From Clostridia bacterium (GTDB taxonomy: Bacteria > Bacillota > Clostridia > RGIG7378), in the NCBI GenBank assembly GCA_017559445.1, contig JAFYSJ010000011.1, positions 1-61,550 of the forward strand: DNA of 61,550 nt, in the 5' to 3' direction. The notes beneath the pieces are model-generated. The model was not told the origin of the DNA and searched no databases. It saw only the letters and a list, made by a program, of their open reading frames with translations. The position numbers and the translations under genes are program-made. Positions 35,517-44,729 of this stretch are shown piece after piece; positions within the stretch are counted from its first letter, which is position 1, and each line of letters begins with the position of its first letter.

Positions 35517-36515
35517 ATGGGTAAGTTTATTGATGAGATTATCGTAAAGGCCCGCAACCTTGGTAAGACAATTATCTTGCCAGAGTCTGAGGACATTAGA
35601 ACAATCGAGGCCACAGCTAAGATTTTGGAGCAGGGTATTGCTAAGGTCGTGCTTATTGGAAATCCTGATGATGTAAATGCATTGGCAGCTAAGGCAGGCG
35701 TTGACGTTTCTGGTGCTACAATTATCGATCCTATGAACTATGATCGTTTCGAGGAGTTTAGAGATAAGCTTGTTGAGCTTCGTAAGGCTAAGGGTATGAC
35801 AGAGGAGAAGGCAACAGAGATGCTTAAGTCTCACATTCCTTTCGGTATTATGTGCCTTAAGATGGGTATTGGCGATGGCTTGGTAGCAGGTGCATGCCAC
35901 TCCACAGCAGACACAATGAGACCTGGTCTCCAGATTATTAAGACAGCTCCAGACGCTAAGATGGTTTCTTCCTTCTTTGTAATGAGTGTTCCTAACTGTG
36001 ATTTGGGCGAGAATGGCACATTTGTATTTGCAGATCCTGCACTTAACGAGAATCCAGATGCAGAGAAACTTTCTGAGATTGCTGTTAGCTCTGCTAAGTC
36101 CTTCGAGGCTCTTATTGGCGCTAAGGCAAATGTTGCAATGCTTTCTTACTCCACATATGGTAGTGCTCACAGCGAGCTTACAGAGAAGGTTGTGGAGGCT
36201 ACAAGACTTGCTAAGGAGAAGGCTCCTGACATTAACTTGGATGGTGAGCTTCAGGCAGATGCAGCTATCGTTCCTAGTGTAGGTGAGTTCAAGGCTCCAG
36301 GTAGCCCAGTAGCAGGTAAGGCAAACGTTCTTATTTTCCCTGACCTTAACGCAGGTAACATTTCTTACAAGCTTGTACAGAGACTTGCTAAGGCTGAGGC
36401 ATACGGACCCATCATGCAGGGTTTTGCAAAGCCGGTTAACGACCTTTCTAGAGGTTGCAGTGTAGAGGATATTGTTGGCGTAGTAGCAGTAACTGCAGTT
36501 CAGGCAGCAAATTAA
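35517..36515 (+). CDS. pta: Phosphate acetyltransferase
   Basis: Pta converts acetyl-CoA and phosphate to acetyl phosphate, the step before acetate kinase in fermentative ATP production. The 332-residue protein is the short single-domain form. It has LPESEDIRTIEA near residue 19, VAGACHSTADTMRPGLQII near 121 and ANVLIFPDLNAGNISYKLVQ near 263. ATG 35517 follows AAAGGAGAG. ackA follows by 24 bp. Confidence 0.96.
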   Translation: MGKFIDEIIVKARNLGKTIILPESEDIRTIEATAKILEQGIAKVVLIGNPDDVNALAAKAGVDVSGATIIDPMNYDRFEEFRDKLVELRKAKGMTEEKATEMLKSHIPFGIMCLKMGIGDGLVAGACHSTADTMRPGLQIIKTAPDAKMVSSFFVMSVPNCDLGENGTFVFADPALNENPDAEKLSEIAVSSAKSFEALIGAKANVAMLSYSTYGSAHSELTEKVVEATRLAKEKAPDINLDGELQADAAIVPSVGEFKAPGSPVAGKANVLIFPDLNAGNISYKLVQRLAKAEAYGPIMQGFAKPVNDLSRGCSVEDIVGVVAVTAVQAAN

Positions 36516-36539
36516 TAAATATATAGTGAGGATTATGGT

Positions 36540-37730
36540 ATGAAGGTTTTAGTTATTAACTGTGGCAGCTCTTCTCTTAAGTATCAGCTGCTTGATATGC
36601 CCCAGGGTGACGTAGTTGCTAAGGGTATTTGCGAGAGAATTGGTATCGATGGACAGCTCGTTCACAACAACATGTCCACAAAGACAACTTGGAAGGTTCC
36701 AATGCCTACACATGGTGAGGCTATTAAGTCTGTATTCAAGGCTTTGACAGATGCAGAGATTGGCGTTATCTCTGACCTTAGCGAGATTTCCGCAGTTGGA
36801 CATAGAGTTCTTCACGGTGGTGAGGAGATTACACAGTCTGTTGTTATCGACGATCACGTAATCGACGTTATCGACGCACATATTCCATTGGGACCTTTGC
36901 ACAACCCTGCTAACTCCCTTGGTATTAAGGAGTGCCGCAAGCTTCTTCCTGATGTTCCTCAGGTAGCAGTTTTCGATACAGCTTTCCACCAGACAATGCC
37001 TCCTAAGGCATACATGTACGCTCTTCCTTATGAGATGTACGAGAAGCACCACATTCGTAGATATGGTTTCCACGGAACAAGCCACATGTATGTTGCTAAC
37101 AGATGTGCTGAGGTTCATGGTAAGCCAATCGAGGACCTTAAGATTATCACATGCCACTTGGGCAATGGTTCTTCCATTTCTGCTGTAGACCATGGTAAGT
37201 GCGTAGATACAACAATGGGTCTCACTCCATTGGAAGGCACACCTATGGGTACACGTTGTGGTTCCATCGACCCTGCTATTGTTAAGTTCATTATGGATAG
37301 AGAGAACATGACAGCTGATGAGGTTGATACTCTCATGAACAAAAAGAGTGGTGTTATGGGTATCTCTGGTGTAAGCAGCGACTTCCGTGATATCAACGAT
37401 GCGGCAGATAACGGCAACGAGAGAGCAAGACTTGCTTTGGATATGTTCTGCTACAGCGTTAAGAAGTATATTGGTGCTTACATTGCAGCAATGGGTGGTT
37501 GTGATTGTATCGCATTCACAGCTGGTGTTGGTGAGAACGACAAGGTTGTTCGTGCTGGTGCATGTGAGGGCATGGAGTTCTTTGGCATCGAGATCGACCC
37601 TGTAAAGAATCTTACAAGAGGCGAGGAGATGCTTATTTCCACACCTGATAGCAAGATTTCCGTTTATATCATTCCTACAAACGAGGAGCTTGCAATTGCT
37701 CAGGAGACAATGAGACTTACAACAAAGTAA
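36540..37730 (+). CDS. ackA: Acetate kinase
   Basis: AckA makes acetate and ATP from acetyl phosphate and ADP. The 396-residue ASKHA-fold protein begins MKVLVINCGSSSLKYQLL and has HRVLHGGEE near 88, FDTAFHQTMP near 147, RRYGFHGTSH near 172 and FTAGVGENDKVVR near 324. It ends the operon; a strong terminator follows. Confidence 0.97.
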   Translation: MKVLVINCGSSSLKYQLLDMPQGDVVAKGICERIGIDGQLVHNNMSTKTTWKVPMPTHGEAIKSVFKALTDAEIGVISDLSEISAVGHRVLHGGEEITQSVVIDDHVIDVIDAHIPLGPLHNPANSLGIKECRKLLPDVPQVAVFDTAFHQTMPPKAYMYALPYEMYEKHHIRRYGFHGTSHMYVANRCAEVHGKPIEDLKIITCHLGNGSSISAVDHGKCVDTTMGLTPLEGTPMGTRCGSIDPAIVKFIMDRENMTADEVDTLMNKKSGVMGISGVSSDFRDINDAADNGNERARLALDMFCYSVKKYIGAYIAAMGGCDCIAFTAGVGENDKVVRAGACEGMEFFGIEIDPVKNLTRGEEMLISTPDSKISVYIIPTNEELAIAQETMRLTTK

Positions 37731-37747
37731 TCTAGAATTGATTTTAG

Positions 37748-37779
37748 ATAGGGCTTACCAATTGGTAGGTCCTATTTTT
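37748..37779 (+). terminator. Terminator of the pta-ackA operon
   Basis: A 14-bp stem (37748-37761 with 37762-37775) is followed by five T. Confidence 0.92.
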
Positions 37780-37830
37780 GTGCAAAACATATTTACAAAA
37801 TGTTGTAAAATCTTATGATTTTTTAATGGA

Positions 37831-37858
37831 ATGACAGTAAAATAATACCTAGTATAAA
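37831..37858 (+). promoter_or_regulatory. Candidate promoter of the cellulase gene
   Basis: ATGACA (37831-37836), a 16-base spacer and TATAAA (37853-37858) lie 85 bases before the start codon in an AT-rich gap. Confidence 0.5.
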
Positions 37859-37942
37859 ATCGTGAACATATGGTTTAGAAACATAGACTTTATAACTTTT
37901 TAATTGTATATTTTATATACAAATAGGGAAACAGGGGGAAAT

Positions 37943-39178
37943 ATGAAGAAGATTTTGATGGTTGCTTTTGCAATGGTAATGGTATTTGCTTTTGCAGCAT
38001 GTGGACAGAATGCAGTAACACAGGATGCTCCAACAGGTACACCTACAGCATCTCCTACAGAGACGCCAACTGCTGAACCCACAGCAGAACCAACACCTAC
38101 AGTAGTACCAACAGCAACACCGGTACCAACTGCTACACCAACACCTAAGCCAACTCCTTCAGTTGATATGAGCAAGTACGACTCATATGTTACAGATGGT
38201 ACATGGCTTTGCACTCCAGAACCATTGGATTGCCTTAATCTGGTAAGCACTCCTGTTGAGAGATATGGTCAGCTTCAGGTTATTGGATCTCAGCTTTGTG
38301 ATGAAAACGGCAATGCTGTAGAACTTCACGGAGTTAGCTCCCACGGTCTTCACTGGTACGGTGAGTTTGTTAACAAGGACACAATTGAGTGGCTCATGCG
38401 TGACTGGAATATCAATATTTTCAGAGCGTCCATGTACACAGGCGAAAAGGGCTATTTAACAAACCCTAATGTTAAGAATAAGCTTATGGAGGCTATAGAT
38501 GCATGTCTTGAACTTGGCCTTTACGTAATTATTGATTGGCACATGCTTCAGGATAACAATCCCATGGATAACGTAGATGCTGCGGTTGAATTATTTAAGG
38601 AAATGGCTACTAAGTATGGCGATAACCCTAACGTAATTTATGAGATTATGAATGAGCCTAATGGCAGAGATGTGAACTGGATTGATCACTGTAAGCCATA
38701 TGCAGAGAGACTTATTTCTGAGATTCGTGCAATCGATCCAGATAACCTTATTTTGGTAGGTAACCCACAGTGGTCATCTATGCCAGAGGAAGTTTTGGAG
38801 TCTCCATTAGGTGAAGAGTACAGCAAGAACATTGCTTATGTATACCACCTATACACCAATGAGGGTCTTGACCATACAGAAGTATTGGAAGAGGCAATGA
38901 AAATGGGACTTTGCATCTTTGTATCCGAGTGGGGAGCAATGGACGCAGATGGTGATGGTGAGCTTGGTAAGGCAAATGGTAATCAGTTCATCAGATGGAT
39001 GGATAAGAACAACATTTCCTGGTGTGCATGGAGCATTAGTGATAAGAGAGAAACATGCGCCTTCCTCGTAAATGGAGGAAGAAACAACAGACCATCCTTT
39101 ACAGGTGGTTGGAAGGACACTCAGCTTACAGAATGGGGCACATATTTGAGAAACAAACTTCGTACAATTAACGAATAA
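37943..39178 (+). CDS. Lipoprotein GH5-family cellulase (endo-1,4-beta-glucanase)
   Basis: The 411-residue enzyme is expected to cut internal beta-1,4-glucan bonds at the cell surface. It has a signal peptide with lipobox FAAC (C20), a Pro/Thr-rich linker from 29 to 73 with repeated TPTAEPTA-like words, and a GH5 barrel. RASMYTGE lies near 161 and DWHMLQDNNP near 198. The acid/base is E238 in MNEPNG, and the nucleophile is E329 in VSEWGAMD. No carbohydrate-binding module or dockerin is seen. Start ATG 37943 follows CAGGGGG. It stands alone, unlinked to a polysaccharide locus. Confidence 0.92.
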   Translation: MKKILMVAFAMVMVFAFAACGQNAVTQDAPTGTPTASPTETPTAEPTAEPTPTVVPTATPVPTATPTPKPTPSVDMSKYDSYVTDGTWLCTPEPLDCLNLVSTPVERYGQLQVIGSQLCDENGNAVELHGVSSHGLHWYGEFVNKDTIEWLMRDWNINIFRASMYTGEKGYLTNPNVKNKLMEAIDACLELGLYVIIDWHMLQDNNPMDNVDAAVELFKEMATKYGDNPNVIYEIMNEPNGRDVNWIDHCKPYAERLISEIRAIDPDNLILVGNPQWSSMPEEVLESPLGEEYSKNIAYVYHLYTNEGLDHTEVLEEAMKMGLCIFVSEWGAMDADGDGELGKANGNQFIRWMDKNNISWCAWSISDKRETCAFLVNGGRNNRPSFTGGWKDTQLTEWGTYLRNKLRTINE

Positions 39179-39244
39179 TGGTTCGTTAAATTTAAAGCAC
39201 ATTCTTAATAGATTGGCTGATAAACAAAAGATAAGTAAAAGATA

Positions 39245-39268
39245 GGCACAGCAGATATCTGTTGTGCC
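39245..39268. terminator. Bidirectional terminator between cellulase and azlD
   Basis: GGCACAGCAGAT and its near-complement form a 24-base palindrome at 39245-39268, followed by T-rich sequence on the plus side. It serves both convergent genes. Confidence 0.75.
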
Positions 39269-39275
39269 TTGTGTT

Positions 39276-39581
39276 TTATATGAGAGTCATTAATAATTCT
39301 GTTACGTAAACAGCCACGCAGCTAGAGGCTGCAACTATAACTAAGCTCTTGTTGCGTAGGGCGAAAAGTATGGCCACCAATAATCCTACTGCTCCGCTAA
39401 TTATGTGGTTAGTAGCGAATAGAATAGATGGGAAGATCATAGCGGAAAGACATGCGCAAGGCACATATTTGAGGAATGATCTAATGTATTTGTTAGTAAT
39501 CTTACCTCTAAAGATTGTAAGGGGAAGTGCTCTAACTAAATATGTTGTAATGGCCATTACGGCAATATATGCATAAATCAT
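39276..39581 (-). CDS. azlD: Branched-chain amino acid exporter, small subunit AzlD
   Basis: The 101-residue protein has about four membrane helices and starts MIYAYIAVMAITTYLVRALP, typical of AzlD, with R17 and P20 of the conserved TYLVRALP. It works with AzlC to export branched-chain amino acids and analogues. Its ATG overlaps the azlC stop by 4 bp, so the two are coupled. Confidence 0.9.
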   Translation of the reverse strand: MIYAYIAVMAITTYLVRALPLTIFRGKITNKYIRSFLKYVPCACLSAMIFPSILFATNHIISGAVGLLVAILFALRNKSLVIVAASSCVAVYVTELLMTLI

Positions 39582-40288
39582 GCTTCCACCTCCTCATCAG
39601 AGATAGGGAACATAAAGGCACAGATAACAGATGCCAGTACTGTAGAAATAACAATGGATAAACCAGAGGAAACTTCCTTAAGTCCAGGACCCCACTGGAA
39701 TAAACAAGAGAAGAAAATAGCAAGCAATGATACCCAAAGCAAGGGCCTACTCTTGAGAGCCTGTGGAACAACAATTGCAACAAACATTCCGTAAAGTGCA
39801 ACGCCCAGAGCGGTGGCAAGGGATGCTGGCAAAATGCTACCAACTAATGCGCCCAGGAAAGTGCCAGCTGTCCATCCAATAATTGGTAGAACTCCAAGTC
39901 CAAGCATGTATGAAACAGTTAATGGGTCAGGTCTAGCCATGGCCAAAGCGAAAATTTCATCTGTAATAACAAAGGAAGATGCAAGTCTAGCACCTAAACC
40001 AAAACGGTCACCCATTTTCTGACCAAGGGCAAGGCTCATTAGTGCATATCTACTGTTGATAATGAGCTGTGTAAGGAACATGTCAAAGAGGAGAGCAGCT
40101 TCGCTAATAACTGTAAGACCTGCAAACTGGCCTGCAGATGTCAAATTAGTAAAGGAAATAAGTGTGGCCTCAAATACGCTGATGCCTAAAGAGACAGCCA
40201 TGGTTCCAAAACCAAAGCTTACAGAAAAATATCCTATGAATACTGGCAAACTGGCAATTAAACCAGCTGAGAATTCCTTCTTATGCAA
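39578..40288 (-). CDS. azlC: Branched-chain amino acid exporter, large subunit AzlC
   Basis: AzlC is the main channel-forming subunit. The product of about 236 residues has about seven to eight helices with the family start LPVFIGYFSVSFGFGTMA, FTNLTSAGQFAG and SFVITDEIFALAM. A TTG at 40288 with AGAGGT about ten bases upstream is the chosen start. Another TTG at 40312 lengthens it by eight codons but lacks a ribosome site, and a stop codon lies two codons before it. No regulator is beside it. Confidence 0.9.
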   Translation of the reverse strand: MHKKEFSAGLIASLPVFIGYFSVSFGFGTMAVSLGISVFEATLISFTNLTSAGQFAGLTVISEAALLFDMFLTQLIINSRYALMSLALGQKMGDRFGLGARLASSFVITDEIFALAMARPDPLTVSYMLGLGVLPIIGWTAGTFLGALVGSILPASLATALGVALYGMFVAIVVPQALKSRPLLWVSLLAIFFSCLFQWGPGLKEVSSGLSIVISTVLASVICAFMFPISDEEVEA

Positions 40289-40474
40289 AGCTAAATAACC
40301 TCTAAAATTCAATATTCAGTAGATGATACTACTATTTGTTGAAATATGGAAGAAGATGACCAAAATATCCTTGATTTTCCTTGCTTTTAGGTGCTTTCTT
40401 TGGTAATATCTCAAACTGGTGCTAAGTGGGAATACCACTGCATTAGGATACATACCTAGTGTCAAAAATAACCA

Positions 40475-40502
40475 TTGACATACAATCTGTTTGCTGTATA
40501 AT
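40475..40502 (+). promoter_or_regulatory. Promoter of yceD-rpmF
   Basis: TTGACA (40475-40480), a 16-base spacer and TATAAT (40497-40502) are consensus, 37 bases before yceD. The rest of the 250-base divergent gap (40289-40474) shows only a small AGTGG-N5-CCACT hairpin near 40425-40440. Confidence 0.8.
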
Positions 40503-40538
40503 TATGCTGTTAATCTTTTGTTTTGACGGTGGAGTTAT

Positions 40539-41039
40539 ATGCTGATTGATGCACGTACAATAATTAGCTCTGATTCCTCTCTGAACTTTAAGTTCACAGA
40601 TATCCCAGAGGCTATCGTTGATTTTATTAGTCCAGAGACACACATCCGACAGGTTGTGACAGAGGTAGTTGCTAGACACGTTCTCGGCAGAATATATGTC
40701 ACTTTGGACATTAGGTGTGAGTACGATTCCGTTTGTGCCAGATGCATGGAGAATCTTACTAGACAGGTTGAGACACATAGTGATTTGTGTTATATCCCTG
40801 AGGGTAATGAGGCAGATGCAGAGGATGTAGATTTTACTACATATACAGGACATTTTATTGATTTGTCCGAGGCAATCATAGACGGTATATATTCCGCCAT
40901 GCCAGTTCGAGACCTTTGTGTTGAGGATTGCAAGGGTATTTGTCCTAAGTGTGGTATCAATCTTAACCTTGAGAGTTGCAATTGCAGCCATAAGGAGATT
41001 GACCCCAGATTAGCTGGATTGGCAAAATTATTGGAATGA
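40539..41039 (+). CDS. yceD: YceD family protein (DUF177), rRNA accumulation factor
   Basis: The 166-residue protein has the DUF177 layout: CEYDSVCARCMENL near 65-78, SEAIIDGIYSAMP near 112, and the paired cysteines CKGICPKCGIN near 129-139. It sits directly before rpmF, as in most bacteria, where it is needed for normal 23S rRNA levels or L32 assembly. ATG 40539 follows GGTGGAG. It shares a promoter and terminator with rpmF. Confidence 0.9.
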   Translation: MLIDARTIISSDSSLNFKFTDIPEAIVDFISPETHIRQVVTEVVARHVLGRIYVTLDIRCEYDSVCARCMENLTRQVETHSDLCYIPEGNEADAEDVDFTTYTGHFIDLSEAIIDGIYSAMPVRDLCVEDCKGICPKCGINLNLESCNCSHKEIDPRLAGLAKLLE

Positions 41040-41078
41040 GTAAAATTACTTACTATACACTAACAGGAGGTGTAGAAC

Positions 41079-41264
41079 ATGGCAGTACCTAAGAGAAAAG
41101 TTTCACATGCCAGAGGTGCAAAGCGTCGTGCTAACTGGAAGTTGGAGATCCCAGCTTTGGCAAGATGCCCCAGATGCCACGCTTACAAGCTGGCTCACAG
41201 AGTTTGCCCTGAGTGTGGTTATTATAAGAACACAGATGTGCTTCATCTGGATGCAGACAAATAA
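41079..41264 (+). CDS. rpmF: 50S ribosomal protein L32
   Basis: The 61-residue basic protein starts MAVPKRKVSHARGAKRRANW. It has the zinc-binding CPRCHAYKLAHRVCPECG pattern (two CxxC pairs), so it is the zinc-containing (C+) form. ATG 41079 has an ideal AGGAGG site, as expected for a ribosomal gene. Confidence 0.98.
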   Translation: MAVPKRKVSHARGAKRRANWKLEIPALARCPRCHAYKLAHRVCPECGYYKNTDVLHLDADK

Positions 41265-41284
41265 CTAGAGGCATAGACTTTACA

Positions 41285-41315
41285 AGCGGCAGGCTTATTT
41301 AACTGCCGCTTTTTC
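41285..41315 (+). terminator. Terminator after rpmF
   Basis: AGCGGCAG (41285-41292) pairs with CTGCCGCT (41303-41310), followed by TTTTC. It ends only about 14 bases before the next start codon. Confidence 0.9.
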
Positions 41316-41328
41316 TTTGTAAATTATT

Positions 41329-42636
41329 ATGAATGGAATCATTATTAAGTCAGTTGAACTAGATAGCATTTGTGACGAGGGCGGCATTAGAGCTGGTGAT
41401 TGCCTCGTTTCTATCAATGGTAATGCCATTGGTGATGTATTTGATTATCGTTTCGCAGTTATGGAAGAGGAACTCAAGATTGTTTTCCAAAGGGGAGACT
41501 CAGAGATTATCCTCGAGGTCGAAAAGGATCAGTACGATGACATCGGTTTAGAGTTTGATACATATCTTATGGACGAGGAACGCAGTTGTACTAATGACTG
41601 TGTGTTTTGCTTTATAAATCAGATGCCAAAGGGTATGCGCAAGAGCCTTTATTTCAAGGACGACGATGCTAGATTGTCATTCTTAAGTGGCAACTACATT
41701 ACCATGACTAATATGAAATACTCTGAGCTTGATAGAATTATTAAGTACAGATTATCACCAATTAACGTTTCCGTTCATGTTACTGAGCCAGAGCTTAGAT
41801 GCAAGATGATGCACAATAGATTTGCTGGCGATATTATGGACAAGCTTAGATACTTGGTAGAGGCAGGCATTTCCATTAACGCTCAGGTGGTTTTGTGCCG
41901 TGGATATAACGACGGTGCCATGCTTGAGAGGACAATGACAGATCTCATGACTTTGTGGCCTGGTATTGGTAGCGTAGCTATTGTACCTGCAGGACTTACA
42001 GACCACAGAGAGGGGCTTCCTTACATTGAGCCCCACGATGCCACATCTGCTAAGGAAAATCTTGAACTTATTTCAAAGTTCCAGGACATTTGCTTGGAAA
42101 AGTATGGTTCCAGAATGTTTTTCCCCTCTGATGAGTTCTTTTTGCTTTGCAAGGAGGAACTTCCAGGACCTGATTACTACGAAGGTTATCCACAGCTTGA
42201 TAACGGCGTAGGTATGATTGCTCTTTTTAGAGACGAGTTCCGCCAGGCAACACAGGGACATAAGTGCAAGAGACGTAAGGGTCGCAGAGTTACATTGGCA
42301 ACAGGTATGGCCTTTGCACCAGAGCTTACTAAGCTTATGGAGATATTCATGGAGGAGTTCCCAGCATTTGATATTCAGACTGTAGGTATAATCAACGACT
42401 TCTTTGGTCATAACATTACAGTTGCAGGCCTTTTGACTGGTCAGGATATTTCAAAGCAGTTGCAGGGCAAGGACTTAGGAGATGAACTTATTTTGCCAAG
42501 GGTAATGCTCAAGGCAGATGAGGATATTTTCTTAGACGATTGGACACCTGAGATGTTGTCAGAATCCTTAGGTGGTATTAAGATAACCTTTATAGACGAA
42601 GGCGCAGATGCTTTGATCAGCGCGATTTTAGATTAA
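41329..42636 (+). CDS. DUF512 family protein with PDZ-like and radical-SAM-like domains
   Basis: The 435-residue protein starts with a PDZ-like segment (GIIIKSVELDSICDEGGIRA), then SCTNDCVFCFINQMPKG near 87-103 with the CxxxCxFC cluster of radical SAM enzymes, and a C-terminal DUF512 part (FFPSDEFFLLCKEELPGPDY near 265). The family is conserved next to der, as here, but its reaction is unknown. ATG 41329 matches the family start, yet no Shine-Dalgarno is visible, and the rpmF terminator lies directly upstream. Confidence 0.9.
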   Translation: MNGIIIKSVELDSICDEGGIRAGDCLVSINGNAIGDVFDYRFAVMEEELKIVFQRGDSEIILEVEKDQYDDIGLEFDTYLMDEERSCTNDCVFCFINQMPKGMRKSLYFKDDDARLSFLSGNYITMTNMKYSELDRIIKYRLSPINVSVHVTEPELRCKMMHNRFAGDIMDKLRYLVEAGISINAQVVLCRGYNDGAMLERTMTDLMTLWPGIGSVAIVPAGLTDHREGLPYIEPHDATSAKENLELISKFQDICLEKYGSRMFFPSDEFFLLCKEELPGPDYYEGYPQLDNGVGMIALFRDEFRQATQGHKCKRRKGRRVTLATGMAFAPELTKLMEIFMEEFPAFDIQTVGIINDFFGHNITVAGLLTGQDISKQLQGKDLGDELILPRVMLKADEDIFLDDWTPEMLSESLGGIKITFIDEGADALISAILD

Positions 42637-42649
42637 CAGGAGAGTAACT

Positions 42650-43981
42650 ATGGCAAAACCGATTGTAGCAGTTGTAGGCAGACCAAACGTTGGCAAATCC
42701 ACAATTTTTAACTACCTTATTGGCAACAGAATCGCTATTGTAGATGATACACCAGGTGTTACTCGCGATAGAATTTATGGTGAGGCAGAGTGGCGTAACA
42801 GAACTTTTATGCTGGTAGATACTGGCGGTATTGAGCCCGTTAACCACGACTATATTTATGCACAGATGCGCAGACAGTCCCAGATGGCTATGGACATGGC
42901 TGATGTTATCTTGTTCGTTGTAGATGGTAAGACAGGTCTTACATCTGACGATGAGGAAGTTGCACAGATGCTTCGCAAGTGTAAGAAGCCTGTTGTTGTA
43001 TGTGTTAACAAGGTTGACTCCATGCAGACAATGGCAGATGACATGTATGAGTTCTACGGCCTTGGATTTGACGATTTGGTATGCGTTTCCGCAGTTCAGG
43101 CTCTGGGTATCGGAGACATGTTGGATGAGCTTTATAAGTATTTCCCAGACGGCGAGAACGAAGAGGATGAGTCCTTGATCACTAAGGTTGCCGTAGTAGG
43201 TAAGCCTAATGTAGGTAAGTCTTCTCTTATTAATAGATTGCTTGGCGAGGAGCGTATGATCGTTGCTAACATGCCAGGTACAACTAGAGATGCCATCGAC
43301 AGCCGCGTAACATATAACGGACACGAGTATATCTTTATCGACACAGCTGGTATTCGTAAGCAGAACAAGATTGATAACGATATCGAGTGGTACAGTACAG
43401 TTCGTAGCTGGGCTGCTATCGACAGAGCTGACGTTGTTCTCATTATGATTGACGCTGTAGAGAAGCAGAGCGAGCAGGATACTAAGATTGCAGGCTATGC
43501 CCACGAGAAGGGTAAGGCATGTATCTTCATCGTAAACAAGTGGGATGCTGTAGAGAAGGAAACTGGCACAATGAAGCAGTTTACAGATGACCTCTATAGA
43601 AGATTCCCATTCATGACATATGCTCCTGTATTGTTCATTTCTGCCCTTACAGGACAGAGAGTTCCTAAGCTTTATGAGCTTATTAACTACGTTGCAGATC
43701 AGTCTACAATTCGTGCCACAACAGGTATGCTTAACAGTATTTTGGCAGACGCTGTTGCCATGGTACAGCCACCATCTGACAAGGGACGTAGACTTAAGAT
43801 TTACTACATCACACAGGTTGGCGTTAAGCCTCCACAGTTTGCTGTATTCGTTAACTCTAAGAAGTTGTTCCATTTCTCATATGAGAGATACATTAAGAAC
43901 CAGCTTCGTAAGAACTTTGGCTTTGAAGGCTCTGACTTAGTAATGCTCGTTAGAGAAAAGAGCAAGGGAGAGGACATTTAA
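42650..43981 (+). CDS. der: Ribosome assembly GTPase Der (EngA)
   Basis: Der acts in 50S subunit assembly. The 443-residue protein has two GTPase domains in tandem, with P loops GRPNVGKS at 10-17 and GKPNVGKS near 184, switch II DTGG and DTAG, and a C-terminal KH-like domain (about 355-440). ATG 42650 follows CAGGAGAG. The stop overlaps the plsY start by one base. Confidence 0.97.
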   Translation: MAKPIVAVVGRPNVGKSTIFNYLIGNRIAIVDDTPGVTRDRIYGEAEWRNRTFMLVDTGGIEPVNHDYIYAQMRRQSQMAMDMADVILFVVDGKTGLTSDDEEVAQMLRKCKKPVVVCVNKVDSMQTMADDMYEFYGLGFDDLVCVSAVQALGIGDMLDELYKYFPDGENEEDESLITKVAVVGKPNVGKSSLINRLLGEERMIVANMPGTTRDAIDSRVTYNGHEYIFIDTAGIRKQNKIDNDIEWYSTVRSWAAIDRADVVLIMIDAVEKQSEQDTKIAGYAHEKGKACIFIVNKWDAVEKETGTMKQFTDDLYRRFPFMTYAPVLFISALTGQRVPKLYELINYVADQSTIRATTGMLNSILADAVAMVQPPSDKGRRLKIYYITQVGVKPPQFAVFVNSKKLFHFSYERYIKNQLRKNFGFEGSDLVMLVREKSKGEDI

Positions 43982-44667
43982 TGGAGTACATGCTGATTCT
44001 CCTGGTTGCAGGATATTTGCTTGGTAGCATTAATACTGCTTTGGCTGTGTCCAAGGTAAGATATGGCGAGGACATTAGGACTAAGGGTTCTGGTAATGCA
44101 GGACTTACTAATGCTTTGAGAGTGTATGGCAAGGGAGCAGCTCTTATGGTGCTTCTTGGTGACGTGGCTAAGGCTATTGTTGCAAGCCTTTTAGGTATCT
44201 TGGTACATAACACATTTATGGCTTCCGGTACTTCATTTTTAATTGGTGGTCAGGGGTTTGTTGACATCTATGGACAGATTGCCAACACAGGAGTAATCCC
44301 AGGAGCAATGTTTGCATGTTTCGGTGCTATTTTGGGACACAATTGGCCTTTGTACTTTAAGTTTAAGGGCGGCAAGGGAGTTTTGGTTTCAGCAGTTACA
44401 ATTTTTGTTCTTAGCTGGAAACTTGGACTTATTTGCATGGCATTGTTCGTAATCCTTGTGGCAATATTCAAGTATGTTTCCTTGGGATCTATTTCCGCAG
44501 CAATTTGCTATCCAATCTCCGTTTTAGTGGCCACACTTTGTGGTTGGCAGTATGGTAGCTGGTGGTACTTTGGCTTCGCTCTCGTAGTTGGCGTTTTAGT
44601 TGTATACAGCCACAGAAGCAACATTTCTAGACTTATTGCAGGCAATGAGAAAAAACTCAAGTTCTAA
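43981..44667 (+). CDS. plsY: Acyl-phosphate:glycerol-3-phosphate acyltransferase
   Basis: PlsY makes lysophosphatidic acid from acyl phosphate and glycerol 3-phosphate in the membrane. The 228-residue protein has about six helices and the motifs GSINTALAVSKVR near 16, SGNAGLTNALRVYG near 38, FKGGKGV near 134, and YSHRSNI near 204. It is coupled to der through a TAATG overlap. Confidence 0.94.
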   Translation: MEYMLILLVAGYLLGSINTALAVSKVRYGEDIRTKGSGNAGLTNALRVYGKGAALMVLLGDVAKAIVASLLGILVHNTFMASGTSFLIGGQGFVDIYGQIANTGVIPGAMFACFGAILGHNWPLYFKFKGGKGVLVSAVTIFVLSWKLGLICMALFVILVAIFKYVSLGSISAAICYPISVLVATLCGWQYGSWWYFGFALVVGVLVVYSHRSNISRLIAGNEKKLKF

Positions 44668-44696
44668 CTAAATACTGACAGACAGTGACACATATG

Positions 44697-44729
44697 ACAC
44701 CTTACAATTTAATTGTGAGGTGTTTTTTT
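44697..44729 (+). terminator. Terminator of der-plsY that also carries the spoIIGA ribosome site
   Basis: ACACCTTACAATT (44697-44709) pairs with AATTGTGAGGTGT (44711-44723), followed by seven T (44723-44729). The spoIIGA ATG begins at 44730. GAGGTG in the 3' arm is the only Shine-Dalgarno-like sequence for spoIIGA. Confidence 0.85.

Noticed and set aside
40289-40474. T-box or other riboswitch before azlC
   Set aside because: No T-box core sequence is present on the minus strand. Only a small AGTGG-N5-CCACT hairpin is visible.
44685-44729. Longer spoIIGA beginning at 44685
   Set aside because: The extra 15 codons lie over the plsY terminator, and the SpoIIGA family starts at the [10 protein letters not shown] segment after 44730.
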